Under the pieces are notes generated by a model. It saw only the letters and a program-made list of their open reading frames with translations, searched no databases and was not told the origin of the DNA. DNA of 64,000 bases from Hymenobacter sp. BRD67. Its GTDB lineage: Bacteria > Bacteroidota > Bacteroidia > Cytophagales > Hymenobacteraceae. The stretch lies in the NCBI RefSeq assembly GCF_013256425.1, contig NZ_CP053906.1, forward strand, positions 1 through 64,000, read 5' to 3'. Numbering within the stretch: the first letter of the stretch is position 1; each line of letters opens with the position of its first letter. Below, one piece after another: positions 1-7,979 of this stretch. A program made the translations under genes and the position numbers.

Positions 1-1
1 G

Positions 2-637
2 AGTACCGCCCGCCAAGGCCAGTCTGGCCTCGGCCTCGAAGCCCAGCAGGCAGCCGTGCAAAACTTCCTGCGCGGCGACGCCCAGCTGGTGGCCACGTTC
101 ACCGAAGTCGAGTCGGGCAAGAAAAACGAGCGGCCTCAGTTAGCCACGGCGATTGCCCGGGCCCAGCAGGAGGGGGCAGTGCTGCTGGTAGCGAAGTTGG
201 ACCGCCTCGCCCGTAACGTCGCCTTTCTGGCTACGCTCATGGAAAGTCGGGTGCGCTTTCAAGCCGTCGACTTGCCCGCAGCTGATGAGTTTACCCTCCA
301 CGTTATGGCGGCCGTGGCCCAGAAGGAGGCGTCGGCAATTTCCACTCGCACGCGCGATGCCCTGGCGGTCAAGAAGGCCCGCGGGGCGCAGCTAGGTACC
401 CCAGCTAATTTGACTCAAGCCGCGCGCGAGAAATCCTGGGTGGCCATGACCCAGAATGCGCGAGCGAATTTAAATAACCGACAGGCAGCGCAGCTGGCTA
501 CATTGTTGCGGGCCACGGGGGCAACGTTGCGGGCTATTGCCGAGCAACTCAACCAATCGGGTTACCGCACTCGGTACGGGAAGGTATTCCATCCAATGGG
601 TGTGCAACGCCTTCTTATGCAGTCCAATAAATTATAG
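2..637 (+). CDS. Serine recombinase (resolvase/invertase family), N-terminus cut by window edge
   Basis: This is a site-specific serine recombinase that would cut and rejoin DNA through a phosphoserine link. The open frame already runs from base 2, where it reads STARQGQSGLGLEAQQAAV. In this family that matches the sequence starting at the catalytic Ser of the Y-x-R-V-S motif, so only a short N-terminus lies outside the window. Further along are the conserved KLDRLARN segment and a C-terminal helix-turn-helix region (RAIAEQLNQSGYRTRYGK). The first in-frame start inside the window is a GTG at 56, but it would remove the catalytic residue and is not the true start. A hairpin terminator follows at 685. 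Recombinases of this type sit at the edges of mobile islands, which fits the accessory block downstream. The family call is firm; its specific target is unknown. Confidence 0.88.
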   Translation, partial: STARQGQSGLGLEAQQAAVQNFLRGDAQLVATFTEVESGKKNERPQLATAIARAQQEGAVLLVAKLDRLARNVAFLATLMESRVRFQAVDLPAADEFTLHVMAAVAQKEASAISTRTRDALAVKKARGAQLGTPANLTQAAREKSWVAMTQNARANLNNRQAAQLATLLRATGATLRAIAEQLNQSGYRTRYGKVFHPMGVQRLLMQSNKL

Positions 638-684
638 TGGCCTTTATACATTGCAAACCTCATCACTGCGTCTCACGTAAATTC

Positions 685-706
685 AATGCATCCGTGCATT
701 TTTTTT
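685..706 (+). terminator. Intrinsic terminator after the recombinase
   Basis: AATGCA and TGCATT form a 6-bp stem around a TCCG tetraloop, followed directly by a run of T. It lies 48 bases after the recombinase stop codon and ahead of the next gene, as expected for a rho-independent terminator. Confidence 0.6.
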
Positions 707-782
707 GTCAAAAGTGCTTTTTTAGAGTTTTGTACGATATATTTGCTAATGCAACGACGCATTTTTCTCGCTGCTACCACCT

Positions 783-1940
783 ATGATTGACAAGTTCAGC
801 GATATAGACGCTCTGCTTAACGGGCTCATGAAGCCGGACAAGCAGACACTTCAGACGCTTTTCGATAAAAAGCTTCTAGAACTAGAGATGGCTCTAACGA
901 ACGCATGCAAAATAATTGACATTCAGCCTCGTACACTGAAGGGGATTTTAAGCGGGACACAAAAATTAGTTGACATTACCAACCTTGCTAAGCTAGCTAA
1001 CTTCTTACAACTACCTAAAGAGCAAGTAGTCAAACTATATCTAGACACAGTAGAAGAACATTTTCCTACAGATACGATTACCCCTGACAGAATCAACTTT
1101 ATTAAAGAAAATTTTAATTTGGCTGTACTGCGCAAATCTGGCTTGATTGATAACATCACCGATTTTGCTCACATAGAACAACGGTTAACTGCTAGACTAG
1201 GCCTGAAATCTATATTTGAGTACAGAAAGCCTAATGTAGACATTGCTTTTAGCTCGGGGAATTTTAAAGCAGAGAATGACCTAACCCGTGCCTATTGGGT
1301 TAACGCCGCAAAGGTTGCATTCAAAGAAATTGATAATCCTTACCCATACAGTCGGGATGAACTTATCAAACTTGTTCCTCAGCTACGCTGGTATACTACA
1401 AACGTAGATATGGGTCTGGTAGATGTAGTGAAACAGCTTTATAAGGTTGGTATTACAGTCATTTTTCAGCAATCATTACAGACACTACAATTGCGAGGTG
1501 CAACATTCAGTGTCAATAGCAAGCCATGTATTGCACTTACTAATTACGTTGGCTTCTATTCTACCGTATGGTTTGCCTTAATCCATGAGTTATATCATGT
1601 TCTCTTTGATTGGGAAGAAATAAAGATTAATAAATACCACTTAACTGATGACTCCAATGAGCAATTATCAGTTAGAGAGCGCGAAAAGGAAGCAGATGAT
1701 TTTGCGCGGGGGTATTTGTTCTCCCAAGAGAAAACCGAACAAGTAAAACGCTTCATTAATGATGCGGAATACGTCGCTGAATTTGCGGCGGAAAACCACG
1801 TCCATAGTAGCTTCCCTTATGTTTTTGCGGCATTCGGGTCAAATAATAGAACAGCTTGGGCATTAGCGCGTGCCAAGTCTCCTGACGTTAGTCGTGCAGT
1901 AGAACTCATCGATATGACCTGTCATGGGCAGAAATGGTAG
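783..1940 (+). CDS. HTH-type regulator fused to ImmA/IrrE metallopeptidase
   Basis: This 385-aa protein combines a helical N-terminal part (about residues 30-90), resembling an XRE-type DNA-binding domain, with a C-terminal ImmA/IrrE zinc-peptidase domain. The zinc motif HELYH is at residues 268-272 and is preceded by the usual FALI stretch. Proteins of this build cleave partner repressors to switch on mobile elements, or act in toxin-antitoxin modules. A -7-like box TATATTTG lies at 738-745. The next gene (P63C-like) follows after 46 bases on the same strand, so the two probably form an operon. Codon use is AT-rich, unlike the GC-rich plasmid backbone, which suggests transfer from another host. 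The peptidase call is confident; the DNA-binding part is inferred from helix pattern and position. Confidence 0.8.
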   Translation: MIDKFSDIDALLNGLMKPDKQTLQTLFDKKLLELEMALTNACKIIDIQPRTLKGILSGTQKLVDITNLAKLANFLQLPKEQVVKLYLDTVEEHFPTDTITPDRINFIKENFNLAVLRKSGLIDNITDFAHIEQRLTARLGLKSIFEYRKPNVDIAFSSGNFKAENDLTRAYWVNAAKVAFKEIDNPYPYSRDELIKLVPQLRWYTTNVDMGLVDVVKQLYKVGITVIFQQSLQTLQLRGATFSVNSKPCIALTNYVGFYSTVWFALIHELYHVLFDWEEIKINKYHLTDDSNEQLSVREREKEADDFARGYLFSQEKTEQVKRFINDAEYVAEFAAENHVHSSFPYVFAAFGSNNRTAWALARAKSPDVSRAVELIDMTCHGQKW

Positions 1941-1986
1941 AAGAAAAGGTCCAGAAGGTTAAACTCAAAGTGTACGCGTAGTTCTT

Positions 1987-2634
1987 ATGAAGAAAGCTAA
2001 AAAAACAGACCTGCCTACCAAAGAGCAGGAGAGTCCAGCTTCGCCTGGTTTCCCTATTGAAAATCTCCACCACATTGAGATAAGTCAAGAGCAAAAGTTA
2101 GAACGCTCTCTGCTCTCCGGCTTGCTCCTACAACAAACCGAGGACCTTGGGCGAGAAAAGCTTGAACTCAAAAAGCAACGTGACCAAGAGGTCATTGAAC
2201 TGCTTGGCGGCGGCACTACTTCACTCGGCTCCTTAAAGGCCCTGATTGCATCGAAGCGTCAGCCTTATGCGCCCCGATTTCCTAAGTCTGTTCCTTTCTT
2301 CTCAGAAATCTACCGCTTGAATGGCTGGCACCATTTAGACCCAGCTAACTATATCAAGCCTGCTGAAGTAGCCACGTGGATTAATGAGCTGATATACAAT
2401 CGTTTTTCACAAGATGTGCTACCCACATTGCGAATCTTCAATCCTAAAAAGTCAGGTGGCGGCCGATTGTACAAGCACTTCCAGTTCTTGAACGCTGAGG
2501 GACAAGCTGAATTAGAACAATACCGTGACGAAGCCATCACTCTTATGCAAACATGCTCGACTTGGTACGAGTTTCGTGCAAAGCTCTTTGCAGTACATGG
2601 TGTACCTTACCAAATTGATCTTTTTGCTGTATAA
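1987..2634 (+). CDS. P63C-domain-like protein
   Basis: This 215-aa protein has a charged, coiled N-terminal half. From about residue 95 to the end it resembles the P63C domain: KSVPFFSEIYRLNGW matches the typical FYxxIYRLxGW signature, and the C-terminal part carries conserved aromatic and basic residues. P63C proteins occur in phages and mobile elements and their molecular role is not established. It lies 46 bases after the HTH/ImmA gene, and these two families often neighbour each other, so it is probably a partner or target of that peptidase. No membrane segment or signal peptide is visible. The domain assignment is from remembered signature only. Confidence 0.6.
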   Translation: MKKAKKTDLPTKEQESPASPGFPIENLHHIEISQEQKLERSLLSGLLLQQTEDLGREKLELKKQRDQEVIELLGGGTTSLGSLKALIASKRQPYAPRFPKSVPFFSEIYRLNGWHHLDPANYIKPAEVATWINELIYNRFSQDVLPTLRIFNPKKSGGGRLYKHFQFLNAEGQAELEQYRDEAITLMQTCSTWYEFRAKLFAVHGVPYQIDLFAV

Positions 2635-2763
2635 CGCTTTAAATCAGAAGCTCATGAATTATATAGCCTGGAAAACCCGCGCTTATATGCTACTTGCCGG
2701 GCTATATAATAAATCCACACCCTTAAAATTGATCTCTCGACTACACACCGCATAAAACGCAAA

Positions 2764-2791
2764 CCGGCTGCCACAGGTCAGTAGCAGCCGG
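2764..2791 (+). terminator. Hairpin downstream of the P63C-like gene
   Basis: CCGGCTGC at 2764-2771 and GCAGCCGG at 2784-2791 form a perfect 8-bp stem. There is no clear T-run after it. The rest of 2635-3066 shows no gene and no other clear structure; it probably holds the promoter of the following gene. Confidence 0.4.
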
Positions 2792-3066
2792 CATGGCAGA
2801 ATTGCAGTAAAAATTGGTTGGCGCCTCCCTTACTAGTGCCGGAAATAGTCCTCCGGCCGCACACTTCTACCATGATTCTCAACGAGGCTGCAAAGGTAAT
2901 GGGTTTCCATTTCTTTGCAAGTCATAAGTCCTCGTGCTTGGCCCAGTGTAATGTTAGCCACTGAGTTCTCTGCTAGCAGTTACAAAAGCTTGAGCGATAT
3001 GCTCAGTGCAGGAAATGGCTATGTCCTTTCCGGAAGCTTAGTACTACTTTTTAAAGAATACAAGCC

Positions 3067-4398
3067 ATGAGTGATTTTCAGTATAAGAATAACAAGTTTA
3101 CTTCCAAAGACATTGACGCTCAAGATACTGGTGTCACAATTAAAGAAGCTCTTTTGTTAATTCGGGATAGTGAGTATTATGATGACATCTATGCAGCCCT
3201 CAAAGTAGGCGAAATCATTAATGAGACTGTTGCTATACCTGGAGCACGGATGCTTATCAGTTGCGTAGACGCTGAAAGCAAGCGCTATACAAAGGTTGAC
3301 GTTAGTAAGAAATACGAAGACCTTCAATTTGAGATTTCAGATGACGAATCTGTAATCAACATTGCATTTCCCTCTAGCGACAATTATCCTGTTGCCTTCA
3401 CTGCGTCTCCTATTTACTCGGCACAGACTGACTTCTTCGAGAATTCATGTAGCATGAGCAAATATGCTAACAAGCTGATTAGAAGGGAGCGCATTGACGT
3501 AGTTCTTGAGAATCTAGAATCTATTCGTTCTATCTATACCGAAGGTAAAGACACACATGAATACAAGTATCGGCTTCTTAAGGATAGCAAAGGAAATCAC
3601 TTTTTTCGGGCTACAACCTCTATTACACACTACAAAGACTATAATATTGGTCTTTCTGTATTTGTTGCTTTAGTTGCTCTGTATCGACATATGCAGGCCA
3701 CGACTGACAAGTTCGTTGTCAACCGTTGTGAATATAATGAATCTTCAATTAGAGTTTACTTTGAAAAACTGGGTAAACGTTCAACTCCTATTGGTGAGGT
3801 GAAATACCTTGTGGAACTCAATAATAGTGAGATTAAGGAGGGCGCGGTAAGATTCTCAGGTGTTTGCGCTATTCTCATTGAAGATAACAAAGCTGATAGG
3901 GATGCCATTCACAAAGAGAAAATTCACCTCGGTATTGAAACAGATTATGAAGAATATGAAGAAGGTGGAAAACGAGAATTACTCGTTAAACCTCGCCCTA
4001 CTAACCTAAGGTATTCTATCCAAGGTATCAAGCACAATGTAAATCCAAAAAAAGCTATTCCAAGCATGATTTTGGCGAGTAAAATTCAAAAAAATGAGGC
4101 AAAAATCTATGATGATTTAGCTTCTATTGGCGAAGCCCGCTCATTTAGTGCAATTCGAAAATCTATTGTGGATAAGGTAAAGAGAATTCAGAAGGAGAGC
4201 GAACTAGGCGAGTTCAAATCTTCCATGCAGAAAGAAATACCTGAAGCAATTGAAAATTACCACGAACTTCTACGTCTATTAAATCGATTAGACCTGATTG
4301 CATCCAGTAGCCTTGATGCGAAAGAACAACTTCGTTATTTATTCTACGAAGCGCTAATAGAGCGGCGGAATCTAGGTTTCGAACAGCCCGAAGAATAG
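3067..4398 (+). CDS. Unrecognised 443-aa protein of the accessory island
   Basis: I do not recognise this protein. It is soluble and acidic, with no signal peptide or membrane segment. The N-terminal two thirds look like mixed alpha/beta. The last about 110 residues are charged and helical and include a stretch that could form coiled coil (SFSAIRKSIVDKVKRIQKES). Base composition is AT-rich, like the neighbouring reverse transcriptase gene, suggesting both came from the same donor. It is transcribed towards the reverse transcriptase gene and the two are separated by a perfect 66-bp palindrome. Whether it works with the reverse transcriptase or is a stand-alone defence or cargo gene cannot be told from sequence. 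The full-length open frame and start after a non-coding gap make it a real gene. Confidence 0.75.
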   Translation: MSDFQYKNNKFTSKDIDAQDTGVTIKEALLLIRDSEYYDDIYAALKVGEIINETVAIPGARMLISCVDAESKRYTKVDVSKKYEDLQFEISDDESVINIAFPSSDNYPVAFTASPIYSAQTDFFENSCSMSKYANKLIRRERIDVVLENLESIRSIYTEGKDTHEYKYRLLKDSKGNHFFRATTSITHYKDYNIGLSVFVALVALYRHMQATTDKFVVNRCEYNESSIRVYFEKLGKRSTPIGEVKYLVELNNSEIKEGAVRFSGVCAILIEDNKADRDAIHKEKIHLGIETDYEEYEEGGKRELLVKPRPTNLRYSIQGIKHNVNPKKAIPSMILASKIQKNEAKIYDDLASIGEARSFSAIRKSIVDKVKRIQKESELGEFKSSMQKEIPEAIENYHELLRLLNRLDLIASSSLDAKEQLRYLFYEALIERRNLGFEQPEE

Positions 4399-4427
4399 GT
4401 CGAATAAAGTGTCTTACTAATTCAAAA

Positions 4428-4493
4428 ATCTCAAATGATAAGACCCAAGGGCTAAGCAAATTTGCTTAGCCCTTGGGTCTTATCATTTGAGAT
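4428..4493. repeat. Perfect 66-bp palindrome, likely bidirectional terminator
   Basis: The two 33-base arms at 4428-4460 and 4461-4493 are exact reverse complements with no spacer; the left arm starts ATCTCAAATGATAAG and the centre is AAATTT. It lies exactly between two convergent genes, so a transcript from either side would end in the same very stable hairpin. There is no long T-run, so it is not a textbook terminator. A perfect palindrome this long is unusual because it tends to be deleted during replication. Confidence 0.8.
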
Positions 4494-4503
4494 CTACATA
4501 AAT

Positions 4504-6045
4504 CTAGTCATAATTATACTTGTCAGTTTTGCTATCAATAGTCGCTAGACCGAACTCTCTTATACCACGTGAAATAGCATTGTGAATTCGCAGAAAACTA
4601 GGAATAACAAATGCATTTACACTTTTTGTTGACTTCAAAACCCGTTTTCTTATTTTACAAATTTCTACTAGATTATCTACATCTAAGTTGTAAGGAAATA
4701 AAGCTTTTTGACTTCCAAAATGCTTGCTTAAAATACTTTCTCGCAATCTTAAACAATTAAGAATTGTAGACACCAACCATTTATCTATATCTTTTAATTG
4801 CTGTGTATTATCTACAAGAGGATAATAACTCATTAATCCTTTAAATTTTAAGTGTTTATATTTTCCCTTTAAATAAAGCCTTAATTTATGCTCTGAGAGG
4901 TTACCATACATATACCTTCTAATCTGATGTATCGCACTGGCAAACGCACCTTCATCGTCATTAGCAGGCAGCTTAACAGCATTAGTAATGCCTGCATTCA
5001 ATGGCTGCAAAAGATTTCTGTATAAAATGTAGCTAATTTGCTTCTTTGCCTTTTTAAAAGACTTATCTTTAATAGCAACCCCATTATATGATAAATGATA
5101 ACCTAGAAAATCAATATTAGTCTTCGTTTTAAAAACCTCTGAACTGGATGAATAACTTTTTTCAGTTAACAAACTGATTCCATTGGATTTTTTTATATTT
5201 ATAGAAACTCCTGATACATTGCTAAATTCATGTATTATATTGAACGCTCGGCATATTTTCTCGTAACTATCAGACCATATGACTGTATCATCTGCATATC
5301 GAGCGAATCTAACACCTTCTCTTTCTAGGTCTCTGTCTAGTCGCCAACAAACTAGGTTTGCTAGAAACAATGATATAGATGTCCCTTGCGGAACACCTTT
5401 GCCATTTAATCTTTCTAGGAATTTTTTTATTAAACCTCTCTCAGCAGTGGACGTGATAAATGCATTTTCAGAGAGCTGAGAAAATAAAAATGGATGATTA
5501 ATAGAATCAAAAAATGCGGAGAAATCAAATTCTGCTACAAACATTCTTGGATATTTACTTAAATCATGAAAAATATCCTGTATTGCATGATGCGCGTTTC
5601 TATCATTTCTATAAGCATAAGAAGAACCACTAAACCTATGTTTATTTTTGCTTAAAAGTTGTGAATAAAGCTTTTTAGAGATAACGGCATCTGGTATTTG
5701 GTAAACGCTAATCTCCCTAATCTTTCCATTTGCCTTTTTTACAGGCATCGTATGCGGAAGGTTTGGGCTATATATACCTTGTTGAAGTTTTTTGTAGACA
5801 GACTTCGCAATTTGCTTACTATGCTTAATCACATAGAAAGGATTATATAATTTAGATTCTAACCAATAAGATGGTGTGTGAATTTCCTTTTTCTTAGGGT
5901 TTGTTATTCTAAGCTCAGACTTTCTATGCTCTATCACCATGTAATTATGGTACAGCTGAAAATACTTTGCCTCTTTTTCAGCTTGCTTCATGATTGCTTC
6001 CTCTAACTCATTCTCAGAGTCAAAAATATTTATATTAGCGCTCAT
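4504..6045 (-). CDS. Reverse transcriptase of defence (DRT) type
   Basis: This 513-aa protein is an RNA-directed DNA polymerase. Motif A is AEFDFSAFFDS with catalytic D174, motif B is GVPQGTSIS around residue 220, and motif C is YADD at 250-253 with the two catalytic aspartates. SINIKKSNG and DFLGY follow as motifs D and E. There is no maturase, endonuclease or integrase domain and no group II intron around it. About 120 N-terminal and 190 C-terminal residues extend beyond the polymerase core. A stand-alone enzyme with a long structured non-coding leader matches single-gene defence reverse transcriptases such as DRT2 or DRT9, which copy an adjacent ncRNA; retrons are an alternative. The exact class cannot be fixed from sequence alone. 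The start was chosen because the leader with its hairpins begins just upstream. Confidence 0.88.
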   Translation of the reverse strand: MSANINIFDSENELEEAIMKQAEKEAKYFQLYHNYMVIEHRKSELRITNPKKKEIHTPSYWLESKLYNPFYVIKHSKQIAKSVYKKLQQGIYSPNLPHTMPVKKANGKIREISVYQIPDAVISKKLYSQLLSKNKHRFSGSSYAYRNDRNAHHAIQDIFHDLSKYPRMFVAEFDFSAFFDSINHPFLFSQLSENAFITSTAERGLIKKFLERLNGKGVPQGTSISLFLANLVCWRLDRDLEREGVRFARYADDTVIWSDSYEKICRAFNIIHEFSNVSGVSINIKKSNGISLLTEKSYSSSSEVFKTKTNIDFLGYHLSYNGVAIKDKSFKKAKKQISYILYRNLLQPLNAGITNAVKLPANDDEGAFASAIHQIRRYMYGNLSEHKLRLYLKGKYKHLKFKGLMSYYPLVDNTQQLKDIDKWLVSTILNCLRLRESILSKHFGSQKALFPYNLDVDNLVEICKIRKRVLKSTKSVNAFVIPSFLRIHNAISRGIREFGLATIDSKTDKYNYD

Positions 6046-6059
6046 GATTCATATTGCAT

Positions 6060-6600
6060 TTTAATTGTAAACAATAATACCTGTCTTCAAAAATGAAAAC
6101 AGGTATTACCACGGACACAACTCAATTAAAATTAAGCAGTAAACTAGCGTTCAAGCTTACGAGGCTTTTACGCACCACGAACAAACCTTAGCCTGTTAGT
6201 GAGGTATCCGTTCGTCCCCTGAGGACATGCTGCAAACATAGGCATGTGGAAGAGTTATTTTTCATTCTCTGCGCTGTGTGCTCCACGCTCAGCCCTGAAA
6301 GGAGTAGTTAGTACGCCCATAGAACAACTCATCCGATAGGCCTTTATGCAAGAAGAGTAAGACAATTAAAGCATTCATGACAGCTTTTATACTGGCTGCT
6401 ATAGTCTTTAAGGCAGGACGCATACAGCCACCGGTAGTATCCGCGAGCAGGCCATTGCCGACGAATATTCTATTTAGGCTAACCAACGCTAGATAAACTA
6501 TTCAGTTGTGGCCAGTTTACTCCGCAAACTGGCCATTACTTTCAGCTGCATGGCTGAAGGCAACTGCCTACTCGCTGCTCACAAAGACCAATTCGGTCTG
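6060..6600 (-). ncRNA. Candidate structured non-coding RNA upstream of the reverse transcriptase
   Basis: The 819 bases between the reverse transcriptase start and the divergent regulator gene hold no convincing gene but many hairpins. From the reverse transcriptase outward they are: 6075-6108 (10-bp stem TAATACCTGT plus 4 bp); 6177-6215 (ACGAAC/GTTCGT with inner ACCT/AGGT); 6225-6247 (ACATGC/GCATGT); 6509-6535 (TGGCCAGTTT/AAACTGGCCA, 7-base loop); 6541-6558 (TTCAGC/GCTGAA); and 6585-6599 (AGACC/GGTCT). In the hairpin nearest the gene the single mismatch is C-A on the plus strand but a U-G wobble in RNA made from the minus strand, which favours transcription in the direction of the reverse transcriptase. 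Exact ends are not visible. By analogy with DRT systems this RNA could be the template. Confidence 0.5.
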
Positions 6601-6810
6601 TAGACTCGCAAGATCCATTAGTAGCAATAGAAGGTGGTCATGTCGAGCGCGGTGAATCAGAGTCACTTTCTCTAGCTAAAATGCTGTGAATTAGTATTTT
6701 TCTAGATAGAGAGGCTAGATAAAAGGCTACAGCCCAATGGGAACAGCTGAATGAAGTGGCTACTAAGAACACCGTGTTACAAAATAAAACCATTTTTTAA
6801 AGATTGTCGT

Positions 6811-6838
6811 TATATTTGTCACATAGAGTGGCCACTCT
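6811..6838 (+). promoter_or_regulatory. Promoter box and palindromic operator of the XRE-ImmA-PIN module
   Basis: TATATTTG at 6811-6818 fits the Bacteroidetes -7 consensus TAnnTTTG. Seven bases later a perfect 14-bp palindrome, AGAGTGGCCACTCT at 6825-6838, covers the expected transcription start, 27 bases before the regulator's ATG. This is where an autorepressing XRE protein would bind. No good -33 TTG at the usual spacing was found. Confidence 0.55.
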
Positions 6839-6864
6839 TTATCCTGCCGTGAGGCATCATTCCC

Positions 6865-7224
6865 ATGACCATGCAAGAATTCACCCCTGGATTGGGGAAC
6901 AATATCAAGACCCTGCGCGAAAACATGGGCCTGAACCAGCAGCTGTTAGCTGAATACCTCGGCGTATCCCGAGGCGAAGTATCCTATTTTGAAACCGAAG
7001 CCCGCCGCCCCAACCTCACCATCCTACGCAAACTCTCCGACTTATTCGGCGTCAGCCTAGCCGACCTACTTTCCACCGAGCCCACCGTTCAGGCGCTCAA
7101 CGCGGCTTTTGCTTTCCGCTCGGCCGGTGCCATTAGCCTCACTCATCTCGAACAAATTGCCTCGTTCCGCCGCATCGTATCCAACTACGTGCGCTTGGAC
7201 AATCTCCTGAGCCGTGAAGATTAA
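6865..7224 (+). CDS. XRE-family transcriptional regulator
   Basis: This 119-aa protein has a standard Cro/C1-type helix-turn-helix in residues 9-66: NIKTLRENMGLNQQLLAEYL, then GVSRGEVSYFETEARRPNLTILRKLSDLFGVSLADLL. The last 50 residues are helical and probably bind the partner peptidase. Its end overlaps the ImmA/IrrE gene by 11 bases, which ties the two together in translation. The palindrome at 6825 is its probable operator. With the next two genes it forms a three-part regulator / peptidase / PIN module, in which the regulator is expected to act as repressor or antitoxin. Confidence 0.87.
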   Translation: MTMQEFTPGLGNNIKTLRENMGLNQQLLAEYLGVSRGEVSYFETEARRPNLTILRKLSDLFGVSLADLLSTEPTVQALNAAFAFRSAGAISLTHLEQIASFRRIVSNYVRLDNLLSRED

Positions 7225-7962
7225 AGACGTTGAAATTCAGCAGTTGGAGGCCAAAGTAGCCCGCTTTCGCCAGCAGCACGGCCTAGGTCGTGGTCGCTCC
7301 ATTGACATGGAAAAGTTACTGCTGCACCTTGGCGTGCGCACGGTATTCAAGCCACTCGATGGCCTTTTCTCAGGCATGGCTATCAAGCACGACGGCAAGG
7401 CATTTATGCTCGTTAACTCCGACCACTCTCGCGGCAAGCAGAATTTCACGATTGCTCACGAGCTGTACCACCTCTGCGTGCAGCCCAATTTTACGCCTCA
7501 TCCTTCGCAGGCGGGTCGGTTTGGTTCCCAAACCGACCCGAAGAGCTGTTTGCAGATTGGTTTGCCGCGCTGCTCCTCATGCCCGATTTCCGCATCTTGG
7601 TGGTAGCTGATGAGGCCGGTGAAATGGAGCCTACTCCCCATCTCTCTCTAAACACAGTAGTAAAGCTGGAGCAGGAGTTTCAATGCTCCCGCCAGGCGCT
7701 ACTGGTGCGCCTCGAAAACATGGGCTTGATTGCCCGCACTCGGTGGGAAGAATGGGCCGCCAGCCCAGCGGCTACCGCGCGCCAGTTTGGCTTTCCCACT
7801 GAACTATACCGTACCACTCCCCATCGCAAGTCTATAGGTGACTATGTGCCGCTAGCCTCGCAAGCCTATGACAAAGACCTTATTACCGAAACCGACTACG
7901 CTAACATCCTGCGAGATTTTGGCCTTGACCTGAGCGATATCGGTACCGAAACCCCTGATTAA
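7214..7962 (+). pseudogene. ImmA/IrrE metallopeptidase, frameshifted
   Basis: The first part carries the zinc motif in FTIAHELYHLC. The family's next conserved block, PEELFADWFAALLLMPDFR, is found only in another reading frame. The frame must change between about 7500 and 7540, and an exact 13-bp inverted repeat lies at that point. Joined, the protein would be about 249 aa, the usual size for a stand-alone ImmA/IrrE protein, and would end LDLSDIGTETPD at 7962. It would cleave the XRE partner or release the PIN toxin. The break may be a real mutation, a sequencing error or a hairpin-induced shift. The second part could also start at an ATG at 7579 but would then lack the zinc motif. Confidence 0.75.
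7512..7540. repeat. 13-bp inverted repeat at the immA frameshift point
   Basis: CGGGTCGGTTTGG at 7512-7524 and CCAAACCGACCCG at 7528-7540 are exact reverse complements around a 3-base loop. The repeat sits inside the coding region exactly where the ImmA/IrrE reading frame is lost. Confidence 0.7.
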
Positions 7963-7979
7963 CGTGTACCTATTCTTTC

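Noticed and set aside
6289-6486. Possible 65-aa gene upstream of the reverse transcriptase
   Set aside because: It has no recognisable features and lies within the hairpin-rich leader; a structured RNA explains the region better.
4504-6864. Group II intron carrying the reverse transcriptase
   Set aside because: No maturase X or endonuclease domain is visible and no domain V-like hairpin with intron ends was found around the gene.
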